This document shows, in pieces, positions 14,372 through 22,357 of a stretch of 32,588 nt of DNA (position 1 is its first letter; every line of letters starts with the position of its first letter). The DNA comes from Actinomycetes bacterium. GTDB taxonomy: Bacteria; Actinomycetota; Acidimicrobiia; Acidimicrobiales; Microtrichaceae. The stretch lies in contig JAEWED010000032.1 in assembly GCA_023389745.1 (NCBI GenBank), positions 1-32,588 of the forward strand, given 5' to 3'. Made by a program: the position numbers and the translations under genes. Below the pieces are notes generated by a model, which was not told the origin of the DNA, searched no databases, and was given only the letters and a program-made list of their open reading frames with translations.

Positions 14372-14820
14372 GCGCCGACTGGCACCTCGCCGGGCCATGG
14401 CGCCAGGCCCTCGGTGATGCCCGCGAGGTCCTCGAGGGTGTACGCCTCGAGCAGTGCCCGCATGTGGCCGCCGACGTCGTGCCAGATGGCGAGCAGCACG
14501 CACTGGCCCTCGTGGTCGCAGGACCCGTCGGTGTGGGGCTGCCCGAAGTCGCCGGCCTGGATCGGCCCGTCGACCGCCGAGACGATCTGGGCCAGGGTGA
14601 TCTCGGCCGGTGGGCGGGCAAGGATGTAGCCGCCGGCGACCCCTCGCTTCGAGCGGACCAGCCCCGCACCCTTCAGGGCGAGCAGGATCTGCTCCAGGTA
14701 CGGCTGGGGCAGGCCGGTGCGCTCCGCGATGTCGCGGACCGACGTCGGACCGTCGCCGTGGTGCAGAGCCAACGACAACAGCGCCCGGCTCGCGTAGTCA
14801 CCCCGTGTCGAGACCTTCAC
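14362..14820 (-). CDS. Rrf2-family transcriptional regulator
   Basis: Winged-helix Rrf2 regulators bind DNA as dimers and often sense iron-sulfur status, nitric oxide or redox through Cys-ligated clusters. I start at GTG 14820, because family proteins begin MKVSTRGDYA and TACGAT lies 6 bp before it; ATG 14868 would add 16 residues. The product is 152 residues. The helix-turn-helix covers ~25-60 (SVRDIAERTGLPQPYLEQILLALKGAGLVRSKRG), followed by the wing GVAGGYILARPP. The cluster-binding loop has only Cys101 and Cys107 (CDHEGQC) with His103, whereas IscR has three Cys. The gene converges with rluD and diverges from a phosphodiesterase gene, 100 bp away, so it may control that gene or itself (inference). 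Confidence 0.9.
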   Translation of the reverse strand: MKVSTRGDYASRALLSLALHHGDGPTSVRDIAERTGLPQPYLEQILLALKGAGLVRSKRGVAGGYILARPPAEITLAQIVSAVDGPIQAGDFGQPHTDGSCDHEGQCVLLAIWHDVGGHMRALLEAYTLEDLAGITEGLAPWPGEVPVGAAD

Positions 14821-14826
14821 CCCACC

Positions 14827-14832
14827 ATCGTA
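14827..14832 (-). promoter_or_regulatory. Rrf2-gene -10 element, probably leaderless
   Basis: On the minus strand TACGAT ends 6 bp before GTG 14820. Transcription would start at the GTG itself. No ribosome-binding site and no clear -35 are visible. Confidence 0.4.
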
Positions 14833-14920
14833 GGCGGCGACGGAGATCACCGTGGATTGTTGCTCCATGACGGCCGAACCTCTGTAGCGTGGAGGGGTAC
14901 GTCACGAGGAGACTCCAGCG

Positions 14921-16084
14921 GTGGGCGAACAACCGGCGGCCGCACAGGCCCCACAGGATCTTCAACGGGTGCACGGCACTGCCGGAACGGGCGATCTCGT
15001 CCTCCCCGACTACGAGGGCGCGTGCACCAAGAACGTCGTCAACGTGCTGATCGACGACCCCGACCATCCGCCAGCGTGGTTCCCCGAGGGCATCGCCGGC
15101 GCGGACCAGATCGTCATGCTCGTGCTCGACGGCCTGGGCTGGGAGCAGATGGTCGAGCGCCGGTCGCTGCTGCGTGGCCTCACGCTCATGAACTCGGCGC
15201 CGATCACCACGGTCGCCCCGACGACGACCGCCACGGCGCTCACGTCGATCTCGACCGGTCTGGCCCCGGGGGAGCACGGCGTCATCGGCTACCGGATGAA
15301 CGTCGACGGCGACGTGCTCAACGTGCTGCGATGGATGAACTCACGTGGTGACGCCCGTGAGGCGATCCCGCCGGAGTCGATCCAGCACGACGTCGCGTTC
15401 GGCGGGCAGCGGCCACCGGTCGTGGTACGTGCCGAGTTCCGTGACACCGGCTTCAGCCGGGCCCACCTGGGCGGCTGCCGCCACGTGCCGTACCGCATGC
15501 CCTCGACGCTGATGGCCGAGATCATGCACCAGCTGCAGCTCGGCGAGCCGTTCGTGTACGCCTACTACGACGGCATCGACAAGGTCGCCCACGAGTACGG
15601 GCTGAGCCACTTCTACGACACCGAGCTGGTCTTCGTGGATCGCATGGTCGAGTACCTGGTCCAGGAGCTGCCCCCCGGCGCTGCGCTGGTCATCACCGCC
15701 GACCACGGCCAGGTCGACGTCGGGCGCCGCATCATCACCCCCCACCCCGAGGTGCTCTCGCACGTCGCACACCAGTCGGGTGAGGCCAGGTTCCGCTGGC
15801 TGCACGCACACCGGGGCGACGAGGCCGCGCTGCTCGACGCGGCGACCCGCCACCACGGCGACGTGGCCTGGGTCGTGACCCGCGACCAGATGGTCGAGGA
15901 CTGCTGGTTCGGGCCGAAGGTGCTGCCGGGGCCCCTCGCTCGCCTCGGTGACGTCGCTCTCGTCCCCTTCGAGCCCGTCGCCTTCGAGGACCCCGACGAC
16001 ACGGGCCCGTTCGTGCTGCAGGGTCGTCACGGCTCGATGACGGCCGCCGAGATGCTCGTGCCGTTGCTCGTCGCCCGAGCGTGA
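14921..16084 (+). CDS. Alkaline phosphatase superfamily phosphodiesterase / nucleotide pyrophosphatase-like
   Basis: Predicted metal-dependent phosphoesterase. GTG 14921 follows GAGGAG at 14906-14911. The 387-residue product has the hallmarks of the type I phosphodiesterase/nucleotide pyrophosphatase fold: metal-binding Asp70 in VLDGLGW, the Thr nucleophile region APTTTATALTSISTG (~100-114), YYDGIDKVAHEYG with Asp and His, ITADHGQVD and the final metal His in GRHGSM. No signal peptide is apparent, so it seems cytoplasmic. The substrate cannot be read from sequence. It is divergent from the Rrf2 regulator and followed by bpa after 48 bp; a GGCCG/CGGCC stem (16090-16105) lies just after its stop. 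Confidence 0.85.
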   Translation: MGEQPAAAQAPQDLQRVHGTAGTGDLVLPDYEGACTKNVVNVLIDDPDHPPAWFPEGIAGADQIVMLVLDGLGWEQMVERRSLLRGLTLMNSAPITTVAPTTTATALTSISTGLAPGEHGVIGYRMNVDGDVLNVLRWMNSRGDAREAIPPESIQHDVAFGGQRPPVVVRAEFRDTGFSRAHLGGCRHVPYRMPSTLMAEIMHQLQLGEPFVYAYYDGIDKVAHEYGLSHFYDTELVFVDRMVEYLVQELPPGAALVITADHGQVDVGRRIITPHPEVLSHVAHQSGEARFRWLHAHRGDEAALLDAATRHHGDVAWVVTRDQMVEDCWFGPKVLPGPLARLGDVALVPFEPVAFEDPDDTGPFVLQGRHGSMTAAEMLVPLLVARA

Positions 16085-16119
16085 GCGCAGGCCGGGGGAG
16101 CGGCCGCGAGGTGCTGCAG

Positions 16120-16125
16120 TAGCAT
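16120..16125 (+). promoter_or_regulatory. bpa -10 element, probably leaderless
   Basis: TAGCAT ends 7 bp before ATG 16133. No Shine-Dalgarno sequence and no clear -35 were seen, so the mRNA is predicted to begin at or next to the start codon. Confidence 0.4.
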
Positions 16126-16132
16126 CGCGACC

Positions 16133-16660
16133 ATGTCCGACGCGCCGAAGACCTCTGCCGAGCTCGATGCCCAGCCCGAGGTGGTCGCCCCTGATGGAGT
16201 GCAGCCCCGCAGCGAAGCGCTCGTCGAGACGGGCGCAGAGCCGGGCGCCGAACAGGGTGAGACGACCGAGATCGAGTCGCCCGCGAAGATCATCCGGATC
16301 GGCGCGATGATCAAGCAGTTGCTCGAAGAGGTGCGCAACACCTCCGTCGACGACGCAGCACGCGATCAGCTGCGTCGCATCTACGAGAACTCGGTCACCG
16401 AGCTGAAGACGGCGCTGTCGCGCGACCTGGGTGAGGAGCTCGACACCCTGTCGTTCGACTTCTCGGGTGACGAGGCGCCCACCGAGGCCGAGCTGCGCAT
16501 GGCGCAGGCACAGCTGGTCGGCTGGCTCGAGGGGCTCTTCCACGGCATCCAGGCGACGCTGGTGGCCCAGCAGATGGCCGCGCGCCAGCAGCTCGAGGGC
16601 ATGCGGGGCCCGGTCCCGCAGATCGCCCCCCAGCAGAACGCCGGCCCCGGCTACCTCTGA
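16133..16660 (+). CDS. bpa: Bpa/PafE, ATP-independent bacterial proteasome activator
   Basis: Homologue of mycobacterial Bpa (PafE, Rv3780), a ring-forming activator that opens the 20S proteasome for unfolded proteins without ATP. The 175-residue product closely matches the family core from residue ~50: PAKIIRIGAMIKQLLEEVR, then RDQLRRIYENSVTELKTALS, and the near-invariant AELRMAQAQLVGWLEGLFHG followed by QATLVAQQMAARQQLE. The first ~48 residues are variable and acidic. The C terminus is GPGYL, corresponding to the GQYL-type motif that docks into 20S pockets; Tyr-Leu is kept while Gln is replaced by Gly. This implies that the organism has a 20S proteasome elsewhere in its genome (inference). 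Confidence 0.93.
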   Translation: MSDAPKTSAELDAQPEVVAPDGVQPRSEALVETGAEPGAEQGETTEIESPAKIIRIGAMIKQLLEEVRNTSVDDAARDQLRRIYENSVTELKTALSRDLGEELDTLSFDFSGDEAPTEAELRMAQAQLVGWLEGLFHGIQATLVAQQMAARQQLEGMRGPVPQIAPQQNAGPGYL

Positions 16661-16691
16661 CGGGGGTCGCCGGGCAGGGGGCACCACCGGG

Positions 16692-16715
16692 GCGCCGCGC
16701 CGCCCTCCGCGGCGC
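16692..16715 (+). terminator. GC-rich hairpin after bpa
   Basis: GCGCCGCG (16692-16699) pairs perfectly with CGCGGCGC (16708-16715) around an 8-nt loop, 31 bp after the bpa stop. No U tail follows, as is common for candidate actinobacterial terminators. GATACT at 16718-16723 just beyond it could be a -10 element for dnaE. Confidence 0.4.
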
Positions 16716-16807
16716 GCGATACTCAAATCCCATCGCTGTGATGTGCAGCGTCGACCAGTGATCGCGGTGCAGTCGTGCCGCCCGAGGCCTGGGGAGGCAC
16801 ACCTGCC

Positions 16808-19800
16808 GTGGCGGATTCCTTCGTCCACCTGCACCAGCACACCGAGTACTCGATGCTCGACGGTGCGGCCCGGATCGGCGACGTGGTCAACGCCGCGGTC
16901 CAGGACGGCCAGCCGGCCATGGGGATCACCGACCACGGCAACATGTACGGCGTCCTCGACTTCTACCGGGCGTGCAACGACGCGGGCGTCAAGCCGATCA
17001 TCGGCAGCGAGCTGTACATGGCCCACGAGCACCGCGACGAGCGACTGCAGCTGCGAGGCTCCAAGGTCGACGACTCCGGCGGCGAGGCCGAGGGCGGCAA
17101 GAAGGCGTACTACCACCTGACGACGCTGGTCGAGAACGCGACCGGTTACAAGAACCTCATCCAGCTGTCGTCCCGGGCGTTCATGGAGGGCTACTACCGC
17201 AAGCCCAAGATCGACTGGGACATCCTCGAGCAGCACTCCGAGGGCCTCATCGTGACCACGGGCTGCCTCGGTGGGCACGTGCTGCAGTCGATGATGAACC
17301 AGGGCTTCGACGCCGCGTGCGAGAAGGCCGGTCGCCTGCTCGACATCTTCGGGCGGGACCACCTCTTCGTCGAGATCCAGGACCACGGCATCCCGGAGCA
17401 GAAGACCACCAACCCCGAGCTGGTCCGACTCGCCAAGCGCCTCAAGCTGCCGCTGCTGGCGACCAACGACAGCCACTACGTGCACCAGGGTGACGCGGTC
17501 GCGCACGACGCCCTGCTCTGCGTGCAGACCGGTTCGCAGATGAGCGACCCGGACCGCTTCCGGTTCCACGGCGACCACCACTACCTGAAGACCGCCGAGG
17601 AGATGCGCTACCTCTTCCGAGAGGTCGAGGTGGCGTGCGACAACTCGCTGTGGATCGCCGAGCGCTGCGAGCTCGAGATCGAGTTCGGCAAGCCGTTGCT
17701 GCCCAACTTCCCGTTGCCCGAGGGCTTCGAGACCGACGACGAGTACCTGCGTCACCTGACCTTCGAAGGGGCCAGGGAGCGCTGGGGCGACGAGATGACC
17801 GACGACATCGTCGACCGTCTCAACTTCGAGCTGAAGACCATCAGCGACATGGGGTTCTCGTCGTACTTCATCATCACGTGGGACCTGATCAAGCACGCCC
17901 GCGACACCAACATCCGCGTCGGCCCGGGTCGTGGTTCCGCTGCGGGCTGCGCGGTGGCCTACACGCTGCGGATCACCGACCTGGATCCGATCAAGTACGA
18001 CCTGCTCTTCGAGCGCTTCCTCAACCCGAGTCGCATCTCGATGCCCGACATCGACATGGACTTCGACTCCCGCTACCGCGACGAGATGATCCGCTACGCG
18101 GCCGAGCGCTACGGCCGCGACCGGGTCGCCCAGATCGTCACCTTCTCGACCATCAAGGCCCGTGCGGCCGTGCGTGACGCGGCCCGCGTGCTGGGCAAGC
18201 CGTACGCGGTGGGCGACCGGGTCGCCAAGGCCATGCCGCCGCTGGTCATGGGTCGTGACACGCCGCTCTACGCGTGTCTCGAGGAGCACCCGAAGTACAA
18301 GGACGGCTACAAGATGGCCGCCGACATCCGCCAGATGTACCACGAGGATCCCGACGCCCGTGAGGTCATCGAGGTCGCCAAGGGCCTCGAAGGCCTGCGT
18401 CGCGGCGACGGCATCCACGCGGCAGCAGTGGTGATCACCAAGGATCCGCTCACCGACTACCTGCCCATCCAGCGCAAGCCGGAGGCCGGCAAGGACCCCG
18501 AGGACGCACCCGTCGTCACGCAGTACGAGATGGGCGGCGTCGAGTCGCTCGGCCTGCTGAAGATGGACTTCCTGGGGCTGCGGAACCTGGACGTCATCTC
18601 CGACGCGCTCGACCTGATCGAGTCGACCCGCGGCATCCGGATCGACATCGACAACCTGGCGCTCGACGACCAGCTCACCTACGACCTGCTCGCCCGCGGC
18701 GACTCGATCGGCGTGTTCCAGCTGGAGTCCACGCCGATGCGGGCCCTGATGCGTTCGCTGGCCCCGACCGAGTTCGAGGACGTCGCCGCGCTCGTGGCGC
18801 TGTACCGGCCCGGTCCGATGGCCGCGAACATGCACAACGACTACGCGGACCGCAAGAACGGTCGCAAGCCCGTCGACTACCAGCACGAGGACGCGAAGGA
18901 GGTGCTGGGCGACACCTACGGGCTCATGATCTACCAGGAGTCCATGATGCGGATCGCCCAGAAGTTCGCGGGCTACTCCCTGGCAGAGGCGGACAACCTC
19001 CGGAAGGCGTGTCTGCCGGCCGGATCGCGGATGACCACTCCGGACGGGACGGTGCCGATCGAGCACGCCCTGTTGTCGATGGACCCGAGGGTCCTGACCG
19101 TCGACGTCGACACCGGCGAGCGGCACTTCGACCGAGTGCAGGACGTGTGGCCGGTCGGAGTGAAGCCGGTCTACAGGATCTCGACCGCCCTCGGCCACAG
19201 CATCGAAGCGACGTCGAACCACCCCATGCTGGTGGGGGATCGCTGGGTGGAACTCGGCTCGATCCGGCCCGGTGACCTGATCGCGAGGAGCGAGCCCGTC
19301 GATGCTGCGGAGCCGGTCGAGCGCGACGACGCGACGGTGCGCACACGGCCCCGAGCAGGAACCCGGCGCGGTGCCCTGCTGTGGGACACCGTCGTCGACG
19401 TGGAGTACGTCGGCGAGAAGGAGTGCTTCGACTTCCGCATGGAGAACGACGAGCGGCCGTATGCCGTCGTCGAGGACTTCCTGGTCCACAACTGCGGCAA
19501 GAAGAACAAGGAGCTGATCGCCAAGGAGCGGGTGAAGTTCACCGAGGGCTGCGAGGCGACGGGCTACGGCAAGGAACTGGGCACCGCCTGGTTCGACATC
19601 ATCGAGCCGTTCGCCGACTACGCGTTCAACAAGTCCCACGCGTACGGCTACGGCTTCATCAGCTACCAGACCGCCTACCTGAAGGCGAACTATCCGGCCG
19701 AGTACCTGGCTGCGCTGCTCACCTCGGTGAAGACCAGCCTGGAGAAGGCGGCGATCTACCTCGCCGAGTGCCGCACGATGGGCATCGAGGTCGTGGTGCC

Positions 19801-20836
19801 CGACGTCAACGCGTCGGCGAGCGACTTCACCCCCGACATCACGCCGCTCGAGGGTGGGGGCGAGGAGCGCCGCATCCTCTTCGGGCTCTCCGCGGTGCGC
19901 AACGTCGGCACCGGACTCGTCGAGCACATCGTCGCCGAGCGCGACGAGAACGGCCCCTATTCGGACTTCTACGACTTCTGCCAGCGGGTCAACACCGGCG
20001 TGCTGAACAAGAAGACGATCGAGTCCTTGATCAAGGCGGGCTCCTTCGACTCGATGGGGCATCCACGTCAGGGGCTGCTCGACGTCTACGAGCAGATCAT
20101 CGACCAGACCGTCGCCCGGCGGAAGGAGCACGACATGGGCGTCATGTCACTCTTCGCCGATGCCTCCGACGACGCTCCGGCCTTCGACGAGCGCACCCCC
20201 ATCCCGTCGCGTGACTTCGAGAAGAAGCTGCGGCTCGCGTTCGAGAAGGAGATGCTCGGGCTCTACGTGTCGGACCACCCGCTGCTCGGCGCCGAGCAGG
20301 CGTTGCGCAAGAAGATCGACTGCGGCGTGCTCGAGCTGTCCGAGGTCGAGGACGGCACGCGGCGCACCGTGGGCGGCGTGGTGACAGGTCTGCAGCGCAA
20401 GTGGACCAAGAAGGGTGAGCTCATGGCCGTGTTCACCCTCGAGGACCTGCAGGGCGCGATCGAGGTCATGGTGTTCCCGAGGACGATGGCCGAGATCGGC
20501 CACCTGCTCGTGGACGACTCGGTCATCATCCTGGGAGCCCGCGTCGACAAGCGTGACGAGACGCCGAAGCTGATCGCGACCGACATCGAGCTCTTCGAGC
20601 CGATGGCCGAGGGCGAACCGCCCCTGCGGCTGCACATCCCGGTGACCCGTCTCAACGACGCGACCGTCGACCGGCTCAAAGAGCTGTTCATCGACTTCCC
20701 CGGCGATTCCGAGGTCTACATCATGCTCGGCGACGCCAAGGTCCTGCGGTTGCCGGACCAGTACACGGTGAGCGTCCGCAGCGGCCTGGTGGGGGAGCTG
20801 CGCGCGCTGCTCGGCCACGAAGCCGTCGTCGTCTAG
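16808..20836 (+). CDS. dnaE: DnaE, replicative DNA polymerase III alpha subunit (intein-containing)
   Basis: C-family polymerase that replicates the chromosome. I start at GTG 16808 (ADSFVHLHQHTEYSMLDG), with GGGGAGG at 16791-16797; an in-frame GTG at 16775 would place that ribosome-binding site inside the gene. The precursor is 1,342 residues; removing the 161-residue intein leaves 1,181, normal for DnaE1. The N-terminal PHP domain has HLHQHTEYS and ITDHGNM. The palm has PDIDMDFD with catalytic Asp414 and Asp416, and GPGRGSAAG precedes it. KMDFLGLRNLD, VALYRPGPM and GLMIYQESMM follow, then the intein, then FADYAFNKSHAYGYGFISYQTAYLK, helix-hairpin-helix and an OB-fold region (~1060-1170). The length and PHP motifs fit the main replicative DnaE rather than the mutagenic DnaE2. 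Confidence 0.96.
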   Translation: MADSFVHLHQHTEYSMLDGAARIGDVVNAAVQDGQPAMGITDHGNMYGVLDFYRACNDAGVKPIIGSELYMAHEHRDERLQLRGSKVDDSGGEAEGGKKAYYHLTTLVENATGYKNLIQLSSRAFMEGYYRKPKIDWDILEQHSEGLIVTTGCLGGHVLQSMMNQGFDAACEKAGRLLDIFGRDHLFVEIQDHGIPEQKTTNPELVRLAKRLKLPLLATNDSHYVHQGDAVAHDALLCVQTGSQMSDPDRFRFHGDHHYLKTAEEMRYLFREVEVACDNSLWIAERCELEIEFGKPLLPNFPLPEGFETDDEYLRHLTFEGARERWGDEMTDDIVDRLNFELKTISDMGFSSYFIITWDLIKHARDTNIRVGPGRGSAAGCAVAYTLRITDLDPIKYDLLFERFLNPSRISMPDIDMDFDSRYRDEMIRYAAERYGRDRVAQIVTFSTIKARAAVRDAARVLGKPYAVGDRVAKAMPPLVMGRDTPLYACLEEHPKYKDGYKMAADIRQMYHEDPDAREVIEVAKGLEGLRRGDGIHAAAVVITKDPLTDYLPIQRKPEAGKDPEDAPVVTQYEMGGVESLGLLKMDFLGLRNLDVISDALDLIESTRGIRIDIDNLALDDQLTYDLLARGDSIGVFQLESTPMRALMRSLAPTEFEDVAALVALYRPGPMAANMHNDYADRKNGRKPVDYQHEDAKEVLGDTYGLMIYQESMMRIAQKFAGYSLAEADNLRKACLPAGSRMTTPDGTVPIEHALLSMDPRVLTVDVDTGERHFDRVQDVWPVGVKPVYRISTALGHSIEATSNHPMLVGDRWVELGSIRPGDLIARSEPVDAAEPVERDDATVRTRPRAGTRRGALLWDTVVDVEYVGEKECFDFRMENDERPYAVVEDFLVHNCGKKNKELIAKERVKFTEGCEATGYGKELGTAWFDIIEPFADYAFNKSHAYGYGFISYQTAYLKANYPAEYLAALLTSVKTSLEKAAIYLAECRTMGIEVVVPDVNASASDFTPDITPLEGGGEERRILFGLSAVRNVGTGLVEHIVAERDENGPYSDFYDFCQRVNTGVLNKKTIESLIKAGSFDSMGHPRQGLLDVYEQIIDQTVARRKEHDMGVMSLFADASDDAPAFDERTPIPSRDFEKKLRLAFEKEMLGLYVSDHPLLGAEQALRKKIDCGVLELSEVEDGTRRTVGGVVTGLQRKWTKKGELMAVFTLEDLQGAIEVMVFPRTMAEIGHLLVDDSVIILGARVDKRDETPKLIATDIELFEPMAEGEPPLRLHIPVTRLNDATVDRLKELFIDFPGDSEVYIMLGDAKVLRLPDQYTVSVRSGLVGELRALLGHEAVVV
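19010..19492 (+). mobile_element. In-frame mini-intein within DnaE (161 residues)
   Basis: The insertion splits the conserved DnaE motif ADNLRKA / GKKNKEL. It begins with Cys1 (CLPAGSRMTTPDG), the block A nucleophile. Block B is GHSIEATSNHPMLV, with Thr68 and His71 in the TxxH arrangement. Block F is around VVDVEYVGEKECFDFRM, and block G ends FLVHN, with penultimate His160 and Asn161 followed by extein Cys+1. These are the residues needed for protein splicing. At 161 residues with no LAGLIDADG or HNH motif, it is a mini-intein lacking the homing endonuclease. The middle (~105-125) is an Arg/Thr/Glu-rich linker, where an endonuclease would usually sit. The reading frame is intact on both sides, so cis-splicing is predicted. 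Confidence 0.93.
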
Positions 20837-20892
20837 CTCCTGACAGGTGTCACGCGGGCGCGGCGAGCCCTCAGCAGCACGGGCCCCGAGTT

Positions 20893-20902
20893 GCACCGGT
20901 GC
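20893..20902. repeat. Palindrome GCACCGGTGC downstream of dnaE
   Basis: A perfect 10-bp palindrome inside the 123-bp spacer between dnaE and the next gene. It is flanked by ACGGGC (20880-20885) and GCCCGT (20901-20906), which can also pair. The spacer is less GC-rich near 20930-20945 (GTGCCTATTTTCC), where a promoter such as TATTTT at 20939-20944 is possible but weakly supported. Confidence 0.35.
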
Positions 20903-20959
20903 CCGTTGTCGACTGAACTGTAGGAGCCTGTTTGTGCCTATTTTCCAGGGGAGCTGTGC

Positions 20960-21628
20960 ATGGCGCTCGACGTCACGACCAAGGATTGCACTGCCCTCAG
21001 CGATTCGGAGCTGGCCGAGATGGCCGACATCTGCGCTGACGGTGGCATCTGCTACGAGGTCGGCACGCTCTCGAAGCAGGTCGAACAATGGGTGCTGGTC
21101 ACCCTCGTCCACGAGGGCAACCACCTCCGTGGCTTCTCGTTCTCGACCCTCGAGCGCATCGGCGGCACGCCGTGCATCCTGCTCGGCGTCGCGGCCGTCA
21201 AGCGCACTTCCAAGCGTGAGCCGGTGCTCCGGGCGATCATCGGCGACAACTTCCGTCGGGCGCTCATGGCGTTCCCCGACGAGGACGTGCTGCTCGGCAC
21301 CCGCATGAGCGACGCCGGCGCCCTCGAGGCGTTCAAGCTGCTCACCGACATCGTGCCCCGCCCGGACCACAAGGCCTCGGGCGAGGAGCGTGCCTGGGGT
21401 CGCCGCCTGGTGAAGCGGTTCGGCATCGACGCCGAGCGCTACGACGACCAGACGTTCACCATCGTCGGCGACGGCTCTCCGCCGCTCGTGCTCGACCACG
21501 AGTCGCTCAAGCCCGAGGCCATCTCGGCCGACGTCGCGGCGCAGTTCGAGCACCTCGACGCCGACCGTGGCGACTGCCTGGTGACCTGCGGCTGGGTCAT
21601 GGCCGAGGAACTGCTCAAGCACGGGTGA
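20960..21628 (+). CDS. Conserved-looking protein of unknown function
   Basis: I do not recognise this 222-residue protein with confidence. ATG 20960 follows AGGGGAG. It appears soluble, with no signal peptide or membrane helix. The region VEQWVLVTLVHEGNHLRGFSFSTLERIGGTPCILLGVAAV (~41-80) has alternating strands and a helix that could belong to an acetyltransferase-like (GNAT) fold, but the pyrophosphate-binding loop is not clear. A later SDAGALEAFKLLTDIVPRPDHKASGEERAWGRRLVKRFGID segment looks helical. Four of its five cysteines sit near the ends (10, 25, 31 and 209 approximately). Codon use is typical of the window. The stop overlaps the start of the nitroreductase-like gene (GTGA), so the two proteins are likely made together. 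Confidence 0.8.
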   Translation: MALDVTTKDCTALSDSELAEMADICADGGICYEVGTLSKQVEQWVLVTLVHEGNHLRGFSFSTLERIGGTPCILLGVAAVKRTSKREPVLRAIIGDNFRRALMAFPDEDVLLGTRMSDAGALEAFKLLTDIVPRPDHKASGEERAWGRRLVKRFGIDAERYDDQTFTIVGDGSPPLVLDHESLKPEAISADVAAQFEHLDADRGDCLVTCGWVMAEELLKHG

Positions 21629-22254
21629 TCCCCCCGGACAGCGAGGGGGGCCGGACCTTCGAGTCCGTCCTGTCGTCGCGGCGCATGTGTCGCGACTACC
21701 TCCCACACGACGTCGCGGACGCCCAGCTCGACACCGTGCTGCGCGCCGCGCTGCGCGGACCCGCCGCGGGCAACACCTGGGCGTTGCAGCTCGTGGTGCT
21801 GCGCGGCGGCGACGTCGCCCGGTACTGGGCGGTGACCCTGCCCGAGGCGCGACGTCCGTCCTTCCCGTGGCCCGGTCTGCTGGCCGCACCGGTGCTGATC
21901 CTCCCGTACGTCGATCCGTCGAGGTACGTGGAGCGGTACTCGGCGCCGGACAAGTCCCGCTCCGGTCTCGGCGAGGGTGAGTCGGCCTGGCCGGTGCCGT
22001 ACTGGTGGGTCGACGGCGGCGCCGCGGTCATGGCGATGCTGCTCGCAGCGGAGTCCGAGGGCCTCGGCGCGTTGTTCTTCGGCCAGTTCGGTCACGAGGA
22101 GCCGGTGCGCCACGCCTTCGGCGTGCCCCCAGGGCAGCGCACGCTCGGGACCGTCGCGTTGGGCCATCGAGCGGGCGACGGAGGGGGCCCGTCGCGCTCT
22201 GCTGCAGCGGGTCGACCGACGCTCGACGAGGTGCGCCACGACGGCGGTTGGTGA
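21625..22254 (+). CDS. Nitroreductase-family FMN-dependent oxidoreductase
   Basis: Predicted flavoprotein of the nitroreductase fold, which reduces nitro groups, quinones or other substrates using NAD(P)H. The GTG start overlaps the upstream stop. The 209-residue product begins with the family signature FESVLSSRRMCRDYLPHDV (RR.MCR.Y, binding FMN phosphate). RGPAAGNTWALQLVVL is next, equivalent to the usual APSAGN.Q.W segment, with substitution of the normal Ser-Pro by Gly-Pro. The middle WPVPYWWVDGGAAVMAMLLAAESEGLGALFFGQF matches the conserved dimer/FMN helix. The C-terminal part (LGTVALGHRAGDGG) corresponds to the VGYP....P loop, but Pro is replaced. The substrate is unknown. Confidence 0.82.
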   Translation: MIPPDSEGGRTFESVLSSRRMCRDYLPHDVADAQLDTVLRAALRGPAAGNTWALQLVVLRGGDVARYWAVTLPEARRPSFPWPGLLAAPVLILPYVDPSRYVERYSAPDKSRSGLGEGESAWPVPYWWVDGGAAVMAMLLAAESEGLGALFFGQFGHEEPVRHAFGVPPGQRTLGTVALGHRAGDGGGPSRSAAAGRPTLDEVRHDGGW

Positions 22255-22278
22255 CGTCGTCACCGACTCGAGTTCAAC

Positions 22279-22307
22279 TTCGTGCAACGTTCTCGTGGGG
22301 GTAGGTT
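22279..22307 (+). promoter_or_regulatory. Candidate promoter of the RND/MMPL exporter gene
   Basis: TTCGTG (22279-22284) and TAGGTT (22302-22307) are 17 bp apart, in the 103-bp spacer. GTTC-AC-GAAC overlaps the -10 downstream edge (22305-22314), a short dyad that might be an operator. GAGGGAG precedes the start codon. Confidence 0.4.
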
Positions 22308-22357
22308 CACGAACTGTGCCGTGAGGCGACGGCGCCGGAACCCGAGGGAGCAACGAC

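Noticed and set aside
16775..16807. Upstream GTG as the dnaE start
   Set aside because: It would put the GGGGAGG ribosome-binding site inside the coding sequence; GTG 16808 gives the family-typical N terminus.
19600..19650. Cyanobacterial-type split intein site in DnaE
   Set aside because: The FADYAFNKSH region is continuous and has Ala rather than Cys at +1, so no intein is present there; the intein is upstream at 19010.
15341..20131. Very long open frame on the minus strand (about 1,600 codons) opposite dnaE
   Set aside because: It is a mirror of high-GC codon bias in dnaE and the phosphodiesterase gene; its peptide has repetitive Val/Asp/His/Gly composition and no recognisable domain.
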